From contig CAWBOY010000001.1 of NCBI GenBank assembly GCA_963790585.1, positions 806,001 to 870,000 on the forward strand: a stretch of DNA of 64,000 nucleotides. The letters run 5' to 3'. Origin of the DNA: CAWBOY01 sp963790585 (lineage in GTDB: Bacteria; Planctomycetota; Planctomycetia; Gemmatales; Gemmataceae). Positions 8,808 through 19,598 of this stretch are shown here, piece by piece. The position numbers and the translations under genes were made by a program. Positions within the stretch are counted from its first letter, which is position 1. Each line of letters opens with the position of its first letter. The notes below the pieces were generated by a model. It was not told the origin of the DNA and ran no database searches. It was given only the letters and a program-made list of their open reading frames with translations.

Positions 8808-9191
8808 TTAACGCATTTCCTTAACGCCCTTCTTACCCGCCACCGTCTTGCGCGGTCCCTTGCGGGTGCGAGCGTTTGTCTTGGTTCGTTGGCCGCGGCA
8901 CGGTAGGCTGCGCCGATGTCGTAGGCCGCGATAGCAGCCGACATCCTTGAGCCGGGCGATGTTCGCATTGATCATGCGGCGCAAAGGGCCTTCAACCGTA
9001 TATTCGCGGTCGAGAAGTGTCGCGATGCGGCTGATCTCGTCGTCCGTCAGCTCTTTGGCTTTGCGGACAGGATCGACCTTGGCTTGTTCGCAAAGTCGCA
9101 GGGACAGCGCCGGGCCGATACCATAAATGTAACGGAGTGCGATATGCGTCTGCTTGTCGGTCGGTAAATCAACGCCGAGGATACGCGGCAT
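8808..9191 (-). CDS. rpsM: 30S ribosomal protein S13 (uS13)
   Basis: 127 residues, normal length. Starts MPRILGVDLPTDKQTHIALRYIYGIG with the helix-two-turn-helix region, and ends with the basic tail GLRHRRSLPCRGQRTKTNARTRKG typical of S13. It contacts 16S rRNA and tRNA in the subunit head. 17 bases downstream of rpmJ. Confidence 0.97.
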   Translation of the reverse strand: MPRILGVDLPTDKQTHIALRYIYGIGPALSLRLCEQAKVDPVRKAKELTDDEISRIATLLDREYTVEGPLRRMINANIARLKDVGCYRGLRHRRSLPCRGQRTKTNARTRKGPRKTVAGKKGVKEMR

Positions 9192-9208
9192 GTGTCAGTC
9201 TCTCCTGA

Positions 9209-9322
9209 TTAACCTTGACGCTGCTTGTGGCGCGGATTTGTGCAGATGACCAGCAGTTTGCCATGTCGCCGTATCAGCTTACAGTTCTCGCAGATGCGCT
9301 TCACACTCGATCGAACTTTCAT
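9209..9322 (-). CDS. rpmJ: 50S ribosomal protein L36 (bL36)
   Basis: A 37-residue protein: MKVRSSVKRICENCKLIRR, then a HGKLLVICTNPRHKQRQG end. The zinc ribbon uses C11, C14, C27 and H32, the zinc-binding form of L36. It is the first gene of the alpha operon here; infA and secY are not adjacent. Confidence 0.95.
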   Translation of the reverse strand: MKVRSSVKRICENCKLIRRHGKLLVICTNPRHKQRQG

Positions 9323-9453
9323 CGACTGGCTCCCGCCCGCGTTCTATACCCGTCAGAGCAAAACGTTATTTGTATCAATTGCCCTGGGAGGGAGCAAGTG
9401 AGGAAAACCGATTCCTGTCAATCGATCCTTGCTGACTCCATCCATCAACTCAC

Positions 9454-9517
9454 GCGGAGACGCTGGGGCGCTGAGAGAAAAGCTCCTTCTATTCTCGCCG
9501 CGCCCCAGCGTCTCCGC
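9454..9517. repeat. Inverted repeat upstream of deacetylase gene
   Basis: Perfect 18-base arms GCGGAGACGCTGGGGCGC (9454-9471) and complement (9500-9517), between the divergent rpmJ and the gene at 9557. The rest of the 230-base gap shows no gene. Confidence 0.7.
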
Positions 9518-9556
9518 CTGAACTAAATTCTTAATGAATTCTTCCCGGAGTGTCCC

Positions 9557-11056
9557 ATGCGACGCAGGCAATTTCTTTTGGCTTTCCTCGTTTGCCTTTG
9601 CCTTTACGCCTATCCGACGTCGTCCCAGGCCACCGAGCCAACCGGAAAAGTCTACGTCATTCTCTGGTTTGACACCGAAGATTACTTACTCCCGGCCAGC
9701 GACGATGCCGCCCTTAAGCTCGCTGAACTACTCTCGAAATTAAACATCCGTGCCACGTTCAAGGTGGTCGGCGAGAAAGCTCGCACCCTCAGCCGGCGCG
9801 AACGGACCGATGTGATCGATGCTCTCAAGAAGCACGAGATCGGCTATCACTCCAATTGGCATAGCACGCAGCCATCACCCGCGATGTATCTGTCCGCGCT
9901 CGGCTGGGATGAAGGGATCGCCGAGTTCGATCGCCGCGAAGGGCCAGGCCGAGATGATGTCGAAAAAATCTTCGGCGTCGCTCCCAGCTGCTATGGCCAA
10001 CCGGGTAGCTCGTGGGGCCCGCAGAGTTATGGCGCTATGCGGAAATGGAACATGCCGGTCTATCTCGACGCCGGCAACCACGTCAACCTTGATGAAAAGC
10101 CGTGTTACTATGGCGGCGTCTTCAATCTTTATAAACTCGCCCACACCATCCGCGCCGACATCAATGACCCGAAGCTACTCGACAAGGCCAAGGAACGCTT
10201 CACCGAAGCCCGCGAAAAGCTCAAGGCCGAGGGCGGCGGCATCGTCAGCACCGTCTATCACCCCTGCGAGTTCGTTCACAAGGAATTCTGGGACGGCGTC
10301 AACTTCCGCAAGGGCGCCAACCCGCAAAGGCTCGACTGGAAACAGCCCAAACAAAAGACCTCGGACGAGACAAAAACATCATTTCAGATCTTTGAAGAAT
10401 ACGTTCAATTCATGAAACGCTTTGACGACGTCGAGTTCATCACCGCCTCGCAAGCAGCCAAGCTCTATCGCGATCGCGCCAAGGATCATACCTTCGACCT
10501 CGCGGAGCTACGGGAGATCGCCAAGGCCGTCGGCTCGGAGATCAGCTTTCAAAGTCGAAAAGACTTCACCCTCTCCGCGAGCGAGGTCTTTTTGCTCCTG
10601 CACACCTCCATCGCGGAGAATAAGCGCACCCGCACCGCCACATCGGTGAAGCTTACGATGACACCGGACGGTCCGTCAGCGCCCGCCTCTGTTTTTGAGG
10701 AAGCGATCAAGGTCGCCGGCAACCAAATGGAACGGACCAGTCTCGACGTCGCCGACTACCTGAAAAAGCATGGCCGAGTCCCATCCACAGTCTGGCTAGG
10801 CAGCGTCGGGGTTCCCCCTGAAGCCTATCTCGAAGCCCTGGCTCGCGTCGCCCCAGCGCTCCTCGAAGGCGGAAATCTCCCTGACGAAATTGAAATTAAA
10901 CCAACGAAATTGACGGCGGCGAAATATGTGTCAGGAGACGATCCAAAACTCTGGACCTGGGTAATCTTCCCACCGAATTTCAAAGCGCCCGCGATGATGG
11001 AGCTGGCGAAACGCCAAGCGTGGTCACTGAAGCCGGCGGTGTTGGGGCGTGAGTAA
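9557..11056 (+). CDS. Secreted polysaccharide deacetylase-like protein
   Basis: 499 residues with a signal peptide (about 1-26). The N-terminal half is a NodB-like barrel: VILWFDTEDYLLPASDD gives the metal-binding Asp motif, HEIGYHSNWHS (about residues 95-105) gives the HxxxH-type motif and STVYHPCEF lies near the end of the barrel. The C-terminal 190 residues are a separate region with no motif I recognise. By family it would remove acyl groups from polysaccharide in the periplasm; the substrate is unknown. The start carries a CCGGAG site. Confidence 0.75.
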   Translation: MRRRQFLLAFLVCLCLYAYPTSSQATEPTGKVYVILWFDTEDYLLPASDDAALKLAELLSKLNIRATFKVVGEKARTLSRRERTDVIDALKKHEIGYHSNWHSTQPSPAMYLSALGWDEGIAEFDRREGPGRDDVEKIFGVAPSCYGQPGSSWGPQSYGAMRKWNMPVYLDAGNHVNLDEKPCYYGGVFNLYKLAHTIRADINDPKLLDKAKERFTEAREKLKAEGGGIVSTVYHPCEFVHKEFWDGVNFRKGANPQRLDWKQPKQKTSDETKTSFQIFEEYVQFMKRFDDVEFITASQAAKLYRDRAKDHTFDLAELREIAKAVGSEISFQSRKDFTLSASEVFLLLHTSIAENKRTRTATSVKLTMTPDGPSAPASVFEEAIKVAGNQMERTSLDVADYLKKHGRVPSTVWLGSVGVPPEAYLEALARVAPALLEGGNLPDEIEIKPTKLTAAKYVSGDDPKLWTWVIFPPNFKAPAMMELAKRQAWSLKPAVLGRE

Positions 11057-11065
11057 CAAGCGTAC

Positions 11066-11191
11066 AACCGAGCCCGAAGCGGAAGCGAAGTGCATTTGTA
11101 TTTTTGAAATTAAAGATACACTTCGCTCACGCTTCAGGCGCGGTAATGCAGAAATGCAAATGCACTTCGCTCACGCATCAGGCTCGGTTGT
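11066..11191. repeat. Imperfect inverted repeat between convergent genes
   Basis: CCGAGCCCGAAGCGGAAGCG (from 11068) pairs imperfectly with CACGCATCAGGCTCGG (to 11187); a third copy of the CACTTCGCTCACGC unit lies at about 11120. The left and right units share AAGTGCATTTG. Likely a bidirectional terminator. Confidence 0.6.
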
Positions 11192-14100
11192 CAATGATCC
11201 CCCTCTGCCTCTAAATCCTCGCGCCTTCGGCGGGGCTGCTTCACCGGCTGTGGCCAAAAGTCGCCGAACCATTGAATGACGTAATAAAACACCGGCGTCA
11301 GGAAGATGCCGAAGATTGTCACGCCTAACATGCCGGAGAACACTGCTGTACCCAGCGTGCGGCGCATTTCGGCGCCGGCGCCTTCGGAAATCACTAGCGG
11401 CACGACGCCGAGGATGAAGGCGAAGGACGTCATCATGATGGGGCGTAAGCGGAGTTGGCACGCCTCCAGGGTCGCCTGGAAGCGGGGGACGCCGGCTTCG
11501 CGTTGGGCTTTGGCGAATTCGACAATCAAGATCGCATTTTTGCAGGCGAGGCCGACGAGGACGACGAAGCCGACCTGGGTGAAGATGTTGATGTCCATGT
11601 GGGCGATCTGCACGCCGATGATCGAACAGAGCAAACACATCGGCACAACCAGGATCACGGCCAGCGGCAGCGACCAGCTCTCATATTGGGCGGCGAGGAC
11701 GAGGAAGACCAGCAGCACGGCCAGGACGAAGACCCAGACGGCTGTGTTGCCCGTCTGCAGCTGGAGCAGGGCCAGCTCCGTCCACTCGTAGCGCATGGTC
11801 GGCGGCAGGGCGTCGTCAACCGTCGATTGCATGCGCATAATGGCCTGACCGGACGACACGCCCTGGGCCGCGTTGCCGTTGATCGCGGATGAAGGATACA
11901 TGTTGTAGCGGTAGATCAAAACCGGGCCATTGACCGGTTTGACGCTCATCATCGTTCCGAGCGGCACCATCTGGTTGACGTCGCTACGCACCTTGAGCTG
12001 GTTGAGCTGCTCGATCTGTTTGCGGAATCGGCTGGCGGCCTGGACGTTGACCTGCCAGGTGCGGCCAAATTTGTTGAAATCGTTGACGTAGAGCGAGCCG
12101 ATGTTGAGCTGCAGCGTATTGAACAGCTCGCCGATCGAGACGTTTTTGGTCTTGGTTTGCACCCGGTCGATGTCCAGGAAAAGCCAGGGTGTGTTGGTGC
12201 GGAAGCTGGTGAATAGCCCCTGAATTTCGCCGCTCCTATTGGCGTCGGCCACCGCCCGTTCGGCGACGTGTTGCAGCTCTTCCGGCCCGGTATCGCCACG
12301 GTCTTCGACGACGATTTTGAACCCGCCCGCCGTACCGAGGCCGTCGACCGGCGGCGCTCCGAAGACGTTGATGTCGGCGTCGGAGATCTCATCGCGAAAC
12401 CGGTCGTGCAGCTTGGCTGCAATGGCGTCGCCGCTCAAATCGTGGCCGGTGCGATGATGGAACTCATCGAGCATGACATACATGGCGCCGAAGTTCGGCG
12501 CGTTCGCGTTCAAGAGCAGCGACTGGCCCGACACGGCAACCGTATGGCTGACGCCAGGCGTATTGCGGGCAATCTCCTCGATCCGGTTCATGACGCGCTG
12601 GGTCCGCTCCGCCGAGGCGGAATCGGGCAGCTGAACGTTGACCAGCAGGTAGCCTTTGTCTTGGGCCGGAATAAATCCCATTGGGGTGTACTGAAAACCA
12701 AGCCAGGTCAAGTACAGCAAGCCGCCATAGATGAGCAGCACAATCAAGCTGATTCGCAACAACCCCGCGACGATCCAGGTGTAAGCGTTCGTCAGGTAGT
12801 CAAAAGCGACATTGAAGAGTTTGAAAAATGAGCCAAGTAGGAAATTGAGCGTCGGTGCCAGCAGCCATCCGACCAGAGCGCCGGCAGCCGCGGCTCCCCA
12901 GCGCACGGCCGGCTCCATCGGCGCCAGCTGAGGCAGCATCATCAAATAGGGCGTCAGGAACTGGTAGCCACAGAAGCCGCCGGCGAGAACGAAGGTCATC
13001 GGCGGCAGCGCTTCGTATTTCCCCTTTTCGCGCGATTTCAAAAGGATGGCCGCGAGCGCTGGGCTCAGCGTCAACGAGTTGAAGGCCGAGATGACCGTCG
13101 AGACGGCGATGGTCAATGCGAACTGGCGATAAAATTGACCTGTAATTCCCGCGATAAAGGCGCAAGGTATGAAAACCGCCGTCAGCACGAGACCGACAGC
13201 GATGACTGGGCCGGACACCTGCTCCATCGCCTTGAGCGTAGCGTCGCGCGGCGATGCCCCATGTTCGATGTGATGCTCCACCGCCTCGACGACGACGATC
13301 GCGTCATCGACGACGATGCCGATGGCGAGCACCAGGCCAAACAGAGTTAGGTTATTGAGGCTAAATCCCATCGCGGCCATGACGGCGAACGTGCCGATGA
13401 CGGCGACGGGCACTGCCACCAGCGGAATGATCGTCGACCGCCAATTCTGCAAGAACAACAGCACCACCACGGCAACGAGAATCACCGCATCGCGCAACGT
13501 CTTGAAAACTTCATTGATCGATTCGTTGATGAACGGCGTCGTGTCGTAGACGATTTTATAATCGAGGTCGACGGGAAAGCGATTTTTCAGATCCTTCATC
13601 TTGTCTTTGACAAGCTGGGCCACTTGCAAGGCATTCGAGCCGGGCAACTGGTAAACCGACAGCGCCACCGAGGGCTTGCCGTCAAGCGTACACGATTGGT
13701 CATACGATTGGGCCCCGAGTTCGATCTGAGCCACGTCGCCGAGTTTGACGATGCGGCCGTCGGCGTCGCTTTTGAGGATGATGTCCTTGAATTGCTCGGG
13801 CTCGACGAGCCGACCGAGCGTCGTCATCGGGTATTGAAAGACTTGGCCATTGGGCACGGGCGGCTGACCGATCTGGCCGGCCGCCACCTGCACGTTCTGC
13901 TGCGCAATGGCGCTGGTAATATCGGTGGCCGTGAAGTTCCGAAGCGCCATTTTCTCGGGATCGAGCCAGATGCGCATGCTGTAATCGCGCTGTCCCAGAT
14001 AGGTGATATCGCCGATGCCTGGTAAGCGGGCCAGTTCGTCACGCAATTGGATCGTGGCATAGTTCGACAGATCGAGACTCTCGCGCGTCCCCGCCGGCGA

Positions 14101-14531
14101 ATAGAGGTTGATAATCATCAAGACGCTGGGCGACTTTTTCTTGACTGTGATGCCGCGGCGTTGCACCAGGTTGGCAGAATCGGCTGGGCCAATGAGACGC
14201 GATTCTGCACCAGCACCTGGGCGATGTCGAGGTTGGTGCCGAGTTTAAAGGTTACGGTGAGAGTGTAGGTGCCGTCGTTGGTGCATTGCGAGGACATGTA
14301 GATCATGTTCTCGACGCCGTTGACCTGTTGCTCGATCGGCGCGGCCACGGTGTCGGCCACGACCTGGGCGTTGGCGCCAGGATAATACGCGGACACCTCC
14401 ACAGTGGGCGGCGTGATTTCGGGATATTGCGCGATCGGCAGCGTGAACAGCGCGATGCTGCCGCCCAGTGTTATCAGGATCGATAGCACGGAGGCAAAGA
14501 TCGGCCGATCGATAAAGAATCGTGAAAACAC
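11191..14531 (-). CDS. RND efflux permease, HAE1 (AcrB) family; one frameshift
   Basis: Inner-membrane proton-driven drug exporter of about 1113 residues. FSRFFIDRPIFASVLSILIT is the standard first helix; the transmembrane motif GIVVDDAIVVVEAVEHH holds the two proton-relay aspartates. Two periplasmic repeats and twelve predicted membrane helices follow the family pattern, ending LGTAVFSGMLGVTIFGIFLTP. The frame breaks once near 14170, where PILP runs into the wrong frame and one extra base would give VQRRGITVKKKSP. Start is a GTG at 14531. Third gene of the adaptor-permease-permease operon, 15 bases after the previous permease. Confidence 0.88.
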
Positions 14532-14546
14532 GGCTCATCCCTCATT

Positions 14547-17500
14547 TCACGGAGCTTGAATGCCATCCGAGGCCGGCGGCGTCGGGCCGGCGGGCGGTTT
14601 CTTGATGGAAACGGTCTGCTTGCGCGCGCGGCCCTGGAACCACTCCGTTCGGCGCAATGCACCAAGCGTGATAACATCGCGCACGATTTGATTAAACCGG
14701 TGCAGCGTGGCCGAGTGATAGACGCCCGGTCCGCCCAGCCAATCGATGACAAAGAAAAATACCGGCGTCAAAAAGATGCCCGACACCGTGACGCCCAACA
14801 TGCCGCTAAAGACGGCGATGCCGAGCGCCCAACGCATCTCCGCGCCGGCCCGCGCGCGAACAGCAACGGCAACACGCCAAGGATGAAGGCAAAGGAGGTC
14901 ATAAGGATCGGCCGCAAACGCAGCTTGCACGCCTCCATCGTCGCATCGCGGCGCGACAGGCCGTGCTCGCGCTTGACCTTGGCGAATTCGACAATGAGGA
15001 TCGCGTTCTTGCTGGCCAGGCCGACGAGCACGACAAAGCCGACCTGCGTGAAGATGTTGATGTCCGAGATGTAATTCGGCGTCTTGGCCATCCAAACGCC
15101 GATGATCGAGCCGAGCAAACACATCGGCACGACGAGAATGACGGCCAGCGGCAGCGCCCAGCTTTCATACTGTGCCGCCAACACCAAAAAGACGAGCAGC
15201 ACGGCGAGTACGAAAAGGATCAAGCCGGTGTTGCCGGCCTGTAGCTGGATGAAGGAGATCTCCGTCCATTCGTAGGCCATCGCGCGGGGCAGCTCTTTCT
15301 CGGCCAACTGTTGCATGGCCTCGATCGCCCGGCCCGAAGAAACACCCGCGGCCGCGTTGCCGCTGATCGGCGCGGCGGTGTACATGTTGTAACGCCCAAT
15401 GATGAGCGGCCCGGTAATCTCCTTGACGGTCGCCAGGGTCCCGAGCGGCACCATGCCACCGGTGGCGTTGCGGACCTTGAGCCGTTTCACGGTCTCGAGC
15501 TGGCTGCGGAACTGACCCTCGGCTTGAACGATCACCTGCCAGGTACGGCCAAATTTGTTGAAATCATTGACGTAAAGAGATCCGAGATAGATATTAACCG
15601 TGTCAAACACATCCTGAAGTTGCACGCCCAGCTTGAAACATTGCTCGCGGTTGACGTCTACGTAAAGCTGCGGCGCATTGGCTCGAAAGACGGTGAAGAG
15701 GTCCTTGAGTTCTTTGGGCATGTCTTTCGACTTATCGATCAGGTTGTCGACCTGCTCCTGCAGGGCCGTCAACCCGAGATCGCCGCGATCTTCGATGATG
15801 ATCTTGAAGCCGCCCGCCGTGCCAAGACCCGAAACCGCAGGTGGGCCAAAGATGGCGACGGTGGCATCTGGCACCGCACGGCCTATTTTGGCCTTGAGAC
15901 GCTTGATGATTTCATCGCTATAGAGTCTGGGGTCGCGCCGACTGTGAAAGTCATTGAGAACGATGAACAATTGGCCGAAGTTCGACCCATTGGCGCTCAA
16001 GACGAACGATTGGCCAGCGATCGAGATCGTGTCGGCCACACCCTCTTCGGCGCGGACGATCGCATCGACCTGATCGACAACCTCACGGGTGCGTTCGAGC
16101 GATGTCGCATCGGGCAACTGCACGCTCGCCAGCATGTAACCCTTGTCCTGCAGCGGGATGTAGCCGACGGGGAGTTGATTGAAGCCCCACCAGGTAGTTC
16201 CGAGCAGGCAGCAATAAAGAATCAGCACGATGACCGCGAGGCGCAGCCCCCAGCTGACGATGCCGCTGTAGATGGACGTCGCCAGCCCAAAAGCAAGGTT
16301 GAAGAGGTAAAAGAACCAGCCGAGCGTGAAGTCGAGCAGGAATGTCAACGGATCGCGCTTGGCTCCCTTGGGCCGCAGCAAGATGGCCGACAACGCCGGA
16401 CTGAGCGTCAACGAATTGAACGCCGAGATGATCGTGGAGACCGCGATCGTCAGGGCGAACTGCCGGAAGAACTGGCCGGTGATGCCAGCGATAAAGGCGC
16501 AGCGGAATGAACACGGCGCTCAGCACAAGCGCCACGGCGACGACGGGGCCCGACACCTCTTCCATCGCCCGGATCGTGGCGGCGCGGGATCATCCCCTCT
16601 TCGATGTGATGCTCGACCGCCTCGACGACGACGATGGCGTCATCGACGACGATGCCGATGGCCAGCACGAGGCCGAACAGCGTCAGGTTGTTCAGGCTAA
16701 AGCCGATCGCCGCCATGACGGCGAATGTGCCGATGATAGCCACGGGCACGGCCACGAGCGGGATGATGGTCGAACGCCAGTTCTGCAAGAACACGAGTAC
16801 GACGAGGGCGACGAGAATAACCGCGTCACGCAGCGTGTTGAAGACTTCGTTAATCGATTCTTTGATAAAGGGCGTTGTGTCATAGGCGATCTTGTAGCCG
16901 ACGCCGGCGGGAAAGGTCTTCTGCAGCTCCGTCATCTTGGCGCGGATGCGGTCCGCCGTGTCGAGCGCGTTGGCGTCCGGCAGCTGGAATACAGCGAGGT
17001 TCGTGCAGGGCGCGCCGTCAAGCGAGGCGTTGATGTCCTTGTTTTTCGCTCCCAGTTCGACGCGGCCGACGTCTTTGAACCGCACGACCCGGCCATCGGG
17101 ATAGCCGCGCAGGACCATTTCCGCGAACTGTTCGGTGTCCTTGAGCCGGCCGGTCGTCGTCAACGGAATCTGAAATTGCTGATCGTCTCCCGCTGGCCGT
17201 TGGCCAATTTGCCCGGCCGCGACCTGATTGTTCTGCTCGCGCACGGCATTGGCCACATCGCCCGCGCTCAGGTTCAGGGCGGCGAGCCGATCGGGATCGA
17301 CCCAGAGCCTCATGCTGTAATCTTGCTGGCCAAAGATGAAGACGTCGCCGACGCCGTCGAGGCGCACCAGCTCATCGCGAATTTGAATCAGCGCATAATT
17401 GGAGAGATAGAGCCCGTCGCGCGGCACGGCGTATTCGCCGCTCTGGTCGCTGGCGATGCTCACGATCAACAAAATATCGGGTGAGCGCTTGCGTGTGGTA

Positions 17501-17882
17501 ATGCCGGTTTGCTTGACCACGTCCGGCATCTGCGGTAAGGCGAGATTGACGCGATTCTGGACCAGCACCTGTGCGAAGTTGAGATTCACGCCTGGCTTGA
17601 ACGTCACCGTCAATGTGTAGGCGCCGTCGTTGGTGCTCTGCGACACCATGTAAAGCATGCTTTCGACGCCGTTGACCTGCTGTTCGATCGGGGCGGCGAC
17701 GGTTTCGGCGACGACGGCGCATCGGCACCGGCGTAGGTGCAGGAAACAATGATGCTCGGCGGGGTGATCTGCGGATATTCCGCGATTGGCAACGTGAACA
17801 CCGCCACCGACCCGGCCAAAGTGACCACGATCGACAACACGGTTGCGAAGATCGGCCGGTCGATGAAAAATCGTGAAAACAC
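14547..17882 (-). CDS. RND efflux permease, HAE1 (AcrB) family; four frameshifts
   Basis: A paralogue of the adjacent permease, about 1111 residues. FSRFFIDRPIFATVLS opens it and GIVVDDAIVVVEAVEHH carries the proton-relay pair. The frame has to shift near 17717, 16585, 16500 and 14850 to follow the family; between these points each segment is well conserved (for example TLSPALSAILL and AGAEMRWALGIAVFSGMLGV). The start is a GTG at 17882 with AAGGA upstream. After the last conserved helix there is an extra hydrophilic tail of about 50 residues. Conservation in every segment argues for sequence error rather than decay. Confidence 0.82.
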
Positions 17883-18002
17883 GACCGAATCCTTGAGGAA
17901 CTGGTGTCGGACGAAGCGACTCAAGAGCCTATTGTCGTTTTTCGCTCCGCGAAAAAACGACTTACGGAGAAAGAATGCTTTTCGAGGGGCGAAAAGAGAC
18001 GA

Positions 18003-19286
18003 TCAATGCCCCTTAGGCTTTTCGGCGCCGCCTTCTTTCTGCTTGGTAAGGACGGCGGGAGTGAGAGGATCGGTGCTGCGCGGCATCGGCATCAATTTCG
18101 GCTCGATTTGCGTGCCGTTGCGCAGCCTCTGGAGACCGCGAACCACGACTTTATCGGTCTCTTTGAGAGGCTCATTGTTTTTGGCGGCTCGGACAACGCG
18201 CAGGCCCTTGTAAGGGGCACCGACCTCGATCGTCCGCTGCACGGCTTCGTTTTTGTCGTTGACTATGTAGATAAACTTGCGCCCTTGGTCGGTGCCGATC
18301 GCTTTTTCGGCAACCAGCAGCTGTGGCTGCGGTTCGCCGATCGGCAGCCGCACCCGCGCGAACATGCCGGGTTGGAGCAGCTTATCCGGGTTCTTGATGA
18401 CGGCCCGGACCCGCATTGTGCCCGTAAGAGTATCGATTTTGTTGTCGAAAAAGTTGACTTTCTCGCCCTTGAACGAAAAGCCCTCTTCATCGGCCAGGCC
18501 GACGTCGACCTTGAGCAGCGATTCCTGTTCCGTGGCGATCGAGTGACTCAGAATGAGCCGGCGGATGCGCAGCCAAGTCCGCTCGTCGACGTCGAAATCG
18601 ACATGAATCGGATCGAGCATGACGATCGAGGTCAGCACCGTGTTGTCGGCGACGACGACGTTGCCTGGATCGACCATGCGGCGACTGATGCGACCATCAA
18701 ACGGCGCGTGGATCTGAGAGAATTCAAGATTGATCTTGGCGGCCCACACATTGGCTTTCGCCACGCCCAGCGTCGCCTCCGCAACGTCGCGATCGCTACG
18801 CTTTTGATCGAGGTTTTCTTGAGTATCCGAGTTGCGCCGCACCAGGACTTCGGTCCGCTGCAGCACCTTTTGCGAATTCTCGAGCTGGGCCTCATTCTGT
18901 TTGACGGTGGCGTTCGCCTGAGCCAGCGTGGCCTTGAACGGATCAGGATCGACGACAAAGAGGAGATCTCCTTCCTTGACGTCGCCGCCTTCCTTGACCG
19001 GCAGCTCGTCGTCACGCGGCTCTTGCGATGTCCCACGGATCTTGCTCGACGCCGGTGCTTTGCGAAGATAACCGCTGACACGGGCCTTGATATCGACGGC
19101 GCTGATCGCGTCGACCCGGCCGCTGAAAACATCGGAATCGGCTACCATGTCGGCGACGGGATGGCTGACTTCGATCTCGAGCGGCTTGGGCGCTGGAGGC
19201 GCTGGAGGCGGCCCGCCGCAGCCGACGGCTGACATCGTGGCCAAGATTGCAACGACCCACCATCCGCGATTCTTTACAAAAGCCAT
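18003..19286 (-). CDS. RND efflux periplasmic adaptor (membrane fusion protein)
   Basis: 427 residues. N-terminal signal with a lipobox-like SAVGCGG, so probably a lipoprotein. Then the barrel-sandwich half (DVFSGRVDAISAVDIKARVSGYL), a long alpha hairpin (about residues 120-185), the second half of the lipoyl-like domain (IHAPFDGRISRRMVDPGNVV) and the beta-barrel and membrane-proximal domains. It links the inner-membrane permeases to an outer-membrane channel; no TolC-like gene is in the window. Start at 19286 has GGAGG. First gene of the operon, 120 bases ahead of the first permease. Confidence 0.9.
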   Translation of the reverse strand: MAFVKNRGWWVVAILATMSAVGCGGPPPAPPAPKPLEIEVSHPVADMVADSDVFSGRVDAISAVDIKARVSGYLRKAPASSKIRGTSQEPRDDELPVKEGGDVKEGDLLFVVDPDPFKATLAQANATVKQNEAQLENSQKVLQRTEVLVRRNSDTQENLDQKRSDRDVAEATLGVAKANVWAAKINLEFSQIHAPFDGRISRRMVDPGNVVVADNTVLTSIVMLDPIHVDFDVDERTWLRIRRLILSHSIATEQESLLKVDVGLADEEGFSFKGEKVNFFDNKIDTLTGTMRVRAVIKNPDKLLQPGMFARVRLPIGEPQPQLLVAEKAIGTDQGRKFIYIVNDKNEAVQRTIEVGAPYKGLRVVRAAKNNEPLKETDKVVVRGLQRLRNGTQIEPKLMPMPRSTDPLTPAVLTKQKEGGAEKPKGH

Positions 19287-19345
19287 CGATAGCCTCCGCC
19301 AGCACGACAAAAGATGCGCGTCCAACACAGCCGAACCGAAACAGA

Positions 19346-19359
19346 ACTGACTGGTCAGT
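19346..19359. promoter_or_regulatory. Candidate TetR-type operator of the RND operon
   Basis: ACTGAC-TG-GTCAGT is a perfect palindrome with 6-base arms, 60 bases upstream of the adaptor start. TetR-family repressors of RND pumps often bind sites of this form. No tetR gene is in the window. The surrounding 310-base gap (19287-19598) shows no gene. Confidence 0.5.
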
Positions 19360-19598
19360 ACCGTTATTGTCATATACCGTCGACGCGAAGTCAAGAGAAG
19401 CTGGGAGGACTTTAGCGGTTGAGTTTGGCTGCCGGCCCGCGTAAGCTGCTGGTGAAGCGTAATTCTCTCGAATTGTAGCCGCATTCGCCCGGAGAATTGG
19501 CTCACACCCTAAGCTGTTCTGTGTGTGTCCGCGCAATGCAATCTATTTTAGAGAGAAGCCTCAGCCAGGACCGAAAATTCAGCACCGGAGACCTCTTC

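Noticed and set aside
14547..17882. Pseudogene call for the second RND permease
   Set aside because: Four frame steps, but each segment is highly conserved and has no nonsense codon in the correct frame, as with the other broken genes in the region; error is more likely.
15311..19232. Long plus-strand open frames (about 15311-16510, 16507-17484 and 17904-19232)
   Set aside because: All antisense to the RND permease and adaptor genes, low-complexity Arg/Asp/Gly-rich, no recognisable domains.
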